Origin: Anniella stebbinsi
Lineage: Eukaryota > Chordata > Lepidosauria > Squamata > Anniellidae
NCBI GenBank assembly: GCA_029215795.1
Contig: JARDYH010000001.1
Span: 185,759,654-185,823,653 of the forward strand
Direction: 5' to 3'
DNA length: 64,000 nt
Shown here: in pieces, positions 57,931 to 64,000 of the stretch
Numbering within the stretch: position 1 is the stretch's first letter
Layout of the letters: each line of letters begins with the position of its first letter
The notes under the pieces: generated by a model
What the model was told of the DNA's origin: nothing
Databases searched by the model: none
What the model saw: only the letters and a program-made list of their open reading frames with translations
Made by a program: the position numbers and the translations under genes

Positions 57931-59503
57931 CAGGCAACTCATTGACTTCACCTAATTCCGGTGTAGCAGCCTTGGTGAGGGACTTCAGCAGCATCCCTCA
58001 CACATTTTATTTCTTTTTTTAGAGACACTGCTCCAGCCAATGTGCTCAGCTCTACCCAGAATGTGACTTTCCCCTCTGCTCTAGATACAGATGGGTGAGT
58101 TTCTTGATTCCTGGGAACCAGGGACCTCGTTCACTTCACCTATTTCAGGTGTAGCTGCATTGGTGAGGGATTGCAAAAGCATTCCTCACACCTTACCTTT
58201 TTTATTTATTTATTTATTTTTATTGGCCACTGCTCCAGCCAATGTGCGCAGCTCTGGCATGAAGAACTGCCAACCTGCCTGCACGGGGATGGCCGGCAGA
58301 CTGGGTCATTTGAAGCACGGTGAGGTCAAGGCGGTGCGTGAGGGTTGTTTTGACGGCATTCATAGTTGTCAAAGCTGCACATGATATGCTTCTGCCAGGA
58401 TCCTCCAGGTTAGTGTGCTGCAGGGGAATCTCCTGCCCCAATGAGGCCCTGCCAGGCTATGTCTGGCTGAAAAAGAATGCCCATGCTATTCCGCTACCCC
58501 CCAAATGTCCCTTTCCTTTGTACTTAGACATGCATGGCCTAAGCTTGAGATAAGCCAGCAGTTCTGCTACTGCTAGGAGCAGCATAGTTCCTCCCAGTCC
58601 ATTCAGTTCAGCGGAGTGGGTCCACGGTGCCAGGCAGAGGAATTTCTTCGCAGAGCGTAATTCCTCACTGTCTTTTCTGTGCTGCTTGTGGGATCATCCA
58701 GGTTTCCTCGCTTCCAGGGTATCTCCTGCCCCAGTGAGGCCCTGCCTGGGTAAGGCTGGCTCTAAAATAAGTAACGCCCATGCTATTCCCCTACCCCCCA
58801 ATATCCTTTTATTTGTACTTAGACATGCATGGCCTAATCACTGAGATAAGCTACTGCTAGGAGCATAGTTCCTCCTCACAGTCAGTTCAATTCAGTGGAG
58901 CGCATCCACTCACTGTGCTACGCATAGGCGCAGAAAATAATAAGCAGATATGCTTTTAGTGGGATCATCCAGGTTTCCGCGCTGCAGGGGTATCTCCTGA
59001 CCCTCCGAGGCCCTGACTGGCTAAGGTTGGCTCTTTAAGAAAGGTCTTCTACACCTGCTCCTGTGGTGACATCCCAGAGTCCCTGCACTGGTGGGCAGAC
59101 TGGGTCACCCCAGAAGCGACAGGGCAGCATGGTATGAGACCACTTTAAGGTGGTAGCGGATCCCCGCTTTGCTGTCTGTCGGCATTGCAAGGCCTCCATC
59201 AGCATATATGCTTCTGCTAGAATCATCCAGGTTGCCCTGCTGCAGGGGTATCTCCTGCCCCTCCGAGGCCCTGCCTGGCTCAGGCTGACTCTTCAAGAAA
59301 GGCCGTGAAATTTCCACTTTTGAGAAACATCCTTCCACTTCCAACTGTCTCCCCCCCCCCCCCACGGTCCTCTCCACTCATTATTCCTTTTATGATTTAG
59401 GGATGGGTCCTCCTCAGCCAGCTGCATCTCCAGATAGAGATGGGTAAGTTTCTGGATTCCTGGGAACCAGTCACCTCATTGACTTCACCCACTTCAGGTG
59501 GAG
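57931..59503 (+). repeat. Three copies of an ACTTCACC-containing module in the hAT element
   Basis: CTCATTGACTTCACCTAATT (57937), CTCGTTCACTTCACCTATTT (58126) and CTCATTGACTTCACCCACTT (59474) start related blocks, two of them preceded by TTCCTGGGAACCAG. This is a second internal repeat type bracketing the tandem modules. Confidence 0.75.
58398..59290 (+). repeat. Four tandem 260-290-bp modules inside the hAT element
   Basis: The anchor GGATCATCCAGGTT followed by CAGGGGTATCTCCTGCCCC and GAGGCCCTGCCTGGCTAAGG begins at 58398, 58691, 58962 and 59220. Spacings are 293, 271 and 258 bp, so the copies have diverged in length and sequence. Confidence 0.85.
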
Positions 59504-60874
59504 CAGCACGTCTTCCTTGGGGCTTCAGAAGCCTGGGCTGTCCAGGCACTTCCTGCCAGATGTGCAGTCGACCCAGCACAAGCCTTAGGGATGGACTAGC
59601 TTCGCTTTCAATGATCGGGGACAGATCCAACTGGCCCTCTGCCTCTGTGCCCACCTCTGCCAAAAATAACTGCCTGCTGCATCAGCCTGCCTGCCATCTG
59701 TGCACGGGGACCGTCTTCCTCCTCCTAGCCTCCATTACTGAGGGGATGCAGAAGCATCTCACACATTGCCTTTTTTGAGCCACTGTGCCTGCCCGGCCCG
59801 CCTTGGTGGGTCGATGTGCATGTGCATTTTTGGCTTCAATACCAACATCGAGAGGAGCTATGTCAAACTGACGTATGCTGTCATCGCAGAGTGCTGCCAT
59901 GAGTCCACTCCCTACAGCCTTTCAGTAAGGTCGCCAACTTTAAGGACTAGATCTTTAAAAATGAGGAGTTATTATAGCACTTAGCAGCAGCATGGAGTGG
60001 ATTACCTGAAACATTGCATGTTGAGAGCTTACTTCCGAGTAATGCCTGCAGCTGTGCCTCTGAAATTGGCCACAGCTGAGTCCCCTCAAGGCCATCTGTG
60101 AGATGCCCATCTGTAATGGACGTCTCTTGAAAAAGGACCACATTTCAGCCACCTGAAAAAGAGGAATTTGGAAGCTTACTTCTAAGTAACGCTTGCACCA
60201 ATTGTTCTAAAATTTGGCACACAAGACAAGCAACACTCAGTCTGCACTGTGACCAAGTTTCAAACCTGTAACTTGGAAAATTAAGAAGTTTTAGGCCTTT
60301 CTGACTCAAAAATCAACTCTAGAGTCTATAGGGCAAAATGTAGAAACTATATAAATATCATATTTCCGATAATTATATATAATTATCGGAAATACGATAT
60401 GATACGATTAACCTACGATATTATCGGAGACAATAGTTTTTTTGGTCCAAAATTCCAATAACGATACGATATTTTCAGGCGTGCACATCCCTAAAAAGAA
60501 TGCAATTGAGTTTGTAAGAATGCCCCTGAAAAGGGTTTTATAACCCAAACACATCAGACTTGGAATAAACATCTTCACAATCATCCAACTTGCAGTTGTT
60601 TTTTGTTCATGAACTTGGGGGTTACCTCACTTAGTCAGCACTTTTTTTGGCGCCTTCTCATTTGTCTGGTTAGAGGAACAATTACACATAATAAAGATGC
60701 CTTCAGACAAGAAACCTGCAGAGACTGGGGAGTTATAATGACTGAAAACCAATTGAAAGCTTTATTCATAGTGAGGCCTGGTAGCATAGGAAGAATGTCC
60801 ATCTCTTGTCCTCTGTTGTAGTCATAATATGGGTTGATATCAAACTAATTGTAAAAGAAACCCAACCTGTTTTA

Positions 60875-61950
60875 TTTAATCCATTTCCCTGGGAATTTTT
60901 GGAACAGATTATTAAGAAGTCAATCTGTAAGCACCTTGAAAACAATGCAGTGAGTACTAGAAGCCAGTATGGACTTATCAAGAACAAATCCTGCCAGACT
61001 GATCTGATCTCATTCTTTGATTGGGTAACCTCCCTTGTAGACTGTGGGAATGCTGTGGACATAGTATATCTTGACATCAGCAAAGCTTTTCACAAAGTAC
61101 CCCATGACTTTCTGAGAAGCAAACTATCTAAAAGTGGCTAGAAGGAACAACTATTAGATGGATCCATAGTTGGCTACAGAATGGGACTCAAAGAGTGCTT
61201 ATCAATGGTACCCTCTCAAACTGGAGGGAAGTAACGAGCAGGGCACTGTAGGGCTCAGTCCTGGGCCCAGTGCTCTTCAACATTTTTATTAATGATTTGG
61301 ATAAGGAGGTCCAGGGAATGCTTTTCAAATTTGCAGATGACACAAAATTGGGTGGGATCGCTAATACCCTGGAAGAAACAAACTTCAAAGTGATCTTGAT
61401 AGACTGGAGTGCTGGGCTGAAAACAACAGAATTAAATTTAATAGGGATAAATGCCAAGTTCTACACCTAGCAAAAAGAAACCAAATGCATAGTTACAAGA
61501 TAGGGGATACTTAGCTATACAATACGACAAGCGAGAAGGATCTTGGAATTGTTGTAGAGCACAAGCTGAATATGAGCCAACAGTGTGATGTGGCTGCAAA
61601 AAAAGCAAATGCTATTTTGGGCTGCATTAATAGAAGTATAGCTTCCAAATTGCGTGAGGTACTGGTTCCCCTCTATTCGGTACTGGTTAGGCCCCATCTT
61701 GAGTATTGCGTCCAGTTCTGGGCACCACACTTCAAGAAGGATACAGACAATCTGGAGGGCAACAAGGATGATCAGGGGTCTGGAAACAAAGCCCTATGAG
61801 GAGAGACTGAAAGAACTGGGCATGTTTAGCCTTGAGAAGAGAAGACTAAAGGGAGACATGATAGCACTCTTCAAATACTTGAAAGGTTGTCACACAGAGG
61901 AGGACCACGATCTTTTTTTGATCATTCGAGAGTGCAGGAATAATAACTGC
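60875..61950 (+). mobile_element. CR1 LINE fragment, plus strand
   Basis: The frame reads [60 protein letters not shown], then [20 protein letters not shown] with ADDTKLGG, and VRPHLEYCVQFWAPHFKKDT. After frame changes it reads YEERLKELGMFSLEKRRLKG. This is the same CR1 subfamily as 37145-39130, in the opposite orientation and lacking the 3' tail. Several frameshifts are present. Confidence 0.93.
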
Positions 61951-64000
61951 CTGCTACTAAAGCTTTCATTGACTCAATCAAATAGCATTCGCCTGCTACC
62001 AAGGTTTTTGTCAAGCCAACCAAAGTAGTAATTGTTTGCTATTAATAGCTTTATGTGTACTATTAGCAACTGTTTTATATTATATAATAGTACTAATAGC
62101 TCCAAGTGAGCAAATATAGAGAAATTGTTCATCACTATTTAAGATGTTATACACTTCAATTGTGTTGTGCAGCAAATTGTTGTGTGTCGGTTGTCGGTGG
62201 CTGCTCATCATTGTGGCTCTGGTTGAGCAGATGTGGAGATATTGTTCATTGCTGTGTTGCTGCCACAAACTTATTTGTGTTGTGATATTGTGTTTTCTCT
62301 ATGCCAGTTGCACGTTACTGCATTTTGTGTTGCTATGATGGACCATCTTATCCACTTGGTTATGGTTTGGTGTATTTGGTGGGGCTTTTGCACTTTGATG
62401 AGCTAGTGCAACATTGGAGTTGGTGTTGTCCAGTTGGACTTTTTGTTTTCTTCTGTTGGCAGGCATGCACATTTGCCACTGCGTTTAGGTCCTCTTTGCG
62501 TGTAGGTTCTAACTGGTGAGGGCTCCTCTCTTTTATTGGTTTTAACGTAGATCCACATACGACTGTACACTTTAGTCTAGCCTTTACCAAACAGGTGCCC
62601 TCTATATGTTTTGGACTTCCACTCCCATTGGCGTCAGCCAACATGGCCAATGGTCAAGGATGCTGAGAGTTGTAGGTATGCATTTGCCAAAAGTTAAATG
62701 TTAGAGTGACAGCCATCTTTGAAAACTGCAATTCTGGAAATGTTCCCCTAATTATAATTGTCTTTATTTTTGATATGTTCAATAGATTGTTTCTATGAAT
62801 TAAATAAGCCAGATTCAATTTCTTTTGCAATTAGTTTGTTAGATCATAGTTTTTAGTAGATTGACTGGACTACGCCACCGATGCACAGTGTTTGGATTGC
62901 TCCTGGTAAAATGTGCTCAAGTCACTCAAAATGTTTAGAAAAATAAAAGAAAAAGATGCTATTTTTGGAGACAGGCTGTCTCCCTTTCTGAAGCCAAATT
63001 GAAAAAAAAAAAGAAGACTTGTCCAGCTTCAGTTCTGATCATTCCAGAAGGAAGCCTGCCTCACATTGGGCTTTGGCCGAATCCAATGCACATCCCTATT
63101 ATCCACACTCTCACTGGATACCTTTTGGCATTTTCAATTTTTTTTTCCAGAGAGCGCATCTTTCTCCATCCAAAGTGTGCCAGGAAATTATCCGACTTTA
63201 AAGTCAGTGTTGTGTTTTTCAATTCATACCAATCCAACTGAACACAGGTTAGATCCCATTATAGAGTTTTCTCTGTCATAGTGAGGATAGTAATCAAGGA
63301 TTTCTTGTCCATCTCCATAGCATCTTCACAGTGGCATCCATTAGATCTTTTCTAGGGCAGGGACCAGTTGCAATCTGGTCCAGACAGGGAGTTCATTGTA
63401 CCTCAGTGGCAACTGTGCTTCTAGTAATATGGTAGTTCCAAGAGCACTTCCAAACTACAAATTGGATCTTTTAGGGCAGGGGTATAGAACTAAGTTGGCT
63501 ACAGATATGGATCACCCCTACCCTCTGTGGCCTGGATGATGTCAGTGGGTGTGGCTACACCCACTGACATCATTCACCACTGCCCATTTTAGCTTTGCTC
63601 TATCCTGAAAGAAGCATGGAGAAAGGTACATGGCCAGAGCCCACATCCACCAAAATGAGCTTTCTACAAGCTTTTATTCACATATGTAATGCATACAGTG
63701 TGCATGCTCAGAAGTGTGGGACTCTTGGTACTGCATGTCTTTTCCAGAAATTTGGATAGAAGTAGTAAAATAAAATATTTAAAGAGTGTCTGATTAATCC
63801 AATTCTATACCAAGGATCTGGTGCTCAACAGCCTCCATGTTTCATTAATCCCAGCATCCTCAATACAGCAATGTCTAGATCCAGAAACAGGATTTTTAAA
63901 AAATATCACAGCCTAAGAAGGAAGAATTGAGCCCACTTCAAATTTAACTCGTTAACTCCAAAGTTTAATTCATCAGGGACATTTTAAGAATTGGCATTAT
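61951..64000. other. No gene recognised
   Basis: AT-rich intergenic DNA to the window end. Contents noticed: a diverged repeat at 62580-62690 (GGACTTCCACTCCCATTGGC, GGCCAATGGTCAAGGATGCT) and a perfect 17-nt inverted repeat at 63536-63573. No exon is supported. Confidence 0.5.
63536..63573. repeat. Perfect 17-nt inverted repeat
   Basis: ATGATGTCAGTGGGTGT (63536-63552) and ACACCCACTGACATCAT (63557-63573) are exact reverse complements with a 4-nt loop. Confidence 0.92.

Larger units (their letters stand above)
56882..60493 (+). mobile_element. 3.6-kb hAT transposon derivative with perfect 8-bp TSD
   Basis: The ends TAGGGATGTG and CACATCCCTA are perfect inverted repeats flanked by AAAAGAAT on both sides (56874-56881 and 60494-60501), diagnostic of hAT. 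Inside each end are ATCGTAT/CGATAAT-rich subterminal repeats. A promoter-like region (AGCATAAAACCCC near 57185) is followed by an ATG at 57701 opening MKRGSKARLGRGGSGSRRDA for 43 codons. A BED-finger-like relic (VWDHFKVVADPRFAVCRHCK, near 59130) also occurs. No RNase H-like transposase core or hAT dimerisation region is recognisable. The middle holds direct repeats instead. It is a non-autonomous deletion or expansion derivative. Confidence 0.85.

Noticed and set aside
1..64000. CRISPR arrays, operons or prokaryotic features
   Set aside because: No regular spacer-repeat arrays, no ribosome-binding-site-led operons; the spliced SLX9 gene and LINE/hAT content are plainly vertebrate.

Overview
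The window looks like ordinary nuclear DNA of a non-avian reptile, most likely a squamate (lizard or snake). It is AT-rich and intron-dominated, full of CR1 and L2 LINE remnants, hAT and PIF/Harbinger DNA transposons, a tRNA-headed SINE of the kind common in lizards, and long AAT/CA microsatellites. The assignment rests on this repeat mix and was not searched; a turtle cannot be excluded. There is no bacterial, plasmid or CRISPR content.

One host gene is supported: the homologue of SLX9 (FAM207A, a small 40S ribosome-biogenesis factor) on the + strand. Five coding exons join in phase (4703-4805, 23544-23612, 26221-26374, 35917-35982, 40781-40910) and end at a TAA. The N-terminal exon lies upstream of position 1. 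From about 41 kb to 64 kb I see no host coding exon.

The SLX9 introns are packed with mobile elements. From left to right: a decayed CR1-type LINE (about 1490-4405) with a 354-bp MITE inside it; a 320-bp palindromic hAT MITE with perfect 8-bp target duplications (4908-5227); a DNA transposon with arms of about 470-480 bp (about 9615-11550); a non-LTR retrotransposon (about 12840-16646) split by a 1150-bp relative of the first MITE and by an L2 tail; a CR1 fragment (18400-19060); and a complete 6.35-kb PIF/Harbinger element (28163-34512).

The Harbinger element is the centrepiece. It is a GC-rich island with matching inverted termini, an ATT/ATT target duplication, a two-gene layout (Myb/trihelix-like protein plus DDE nuclease) and a polyadenylation signal. 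Its nuclease frame is open for 483 codons, while its DNA-binding frame carries one stop and one frameshift. A 512-bp non-autonomous relative with the same termini and ATT duplication sits at 55441-55952.

Downstream of SLX9 lie CR1 copies on both strands, an L1 3' end, a tRNA-derived SINE, L2 remnants and a 3.6-kb hAT derivative (56882-60493) with perfect 8-bp target duplications. That hAT element has lost its transposase and carries about four tandem copies of a 260-290-bp module.
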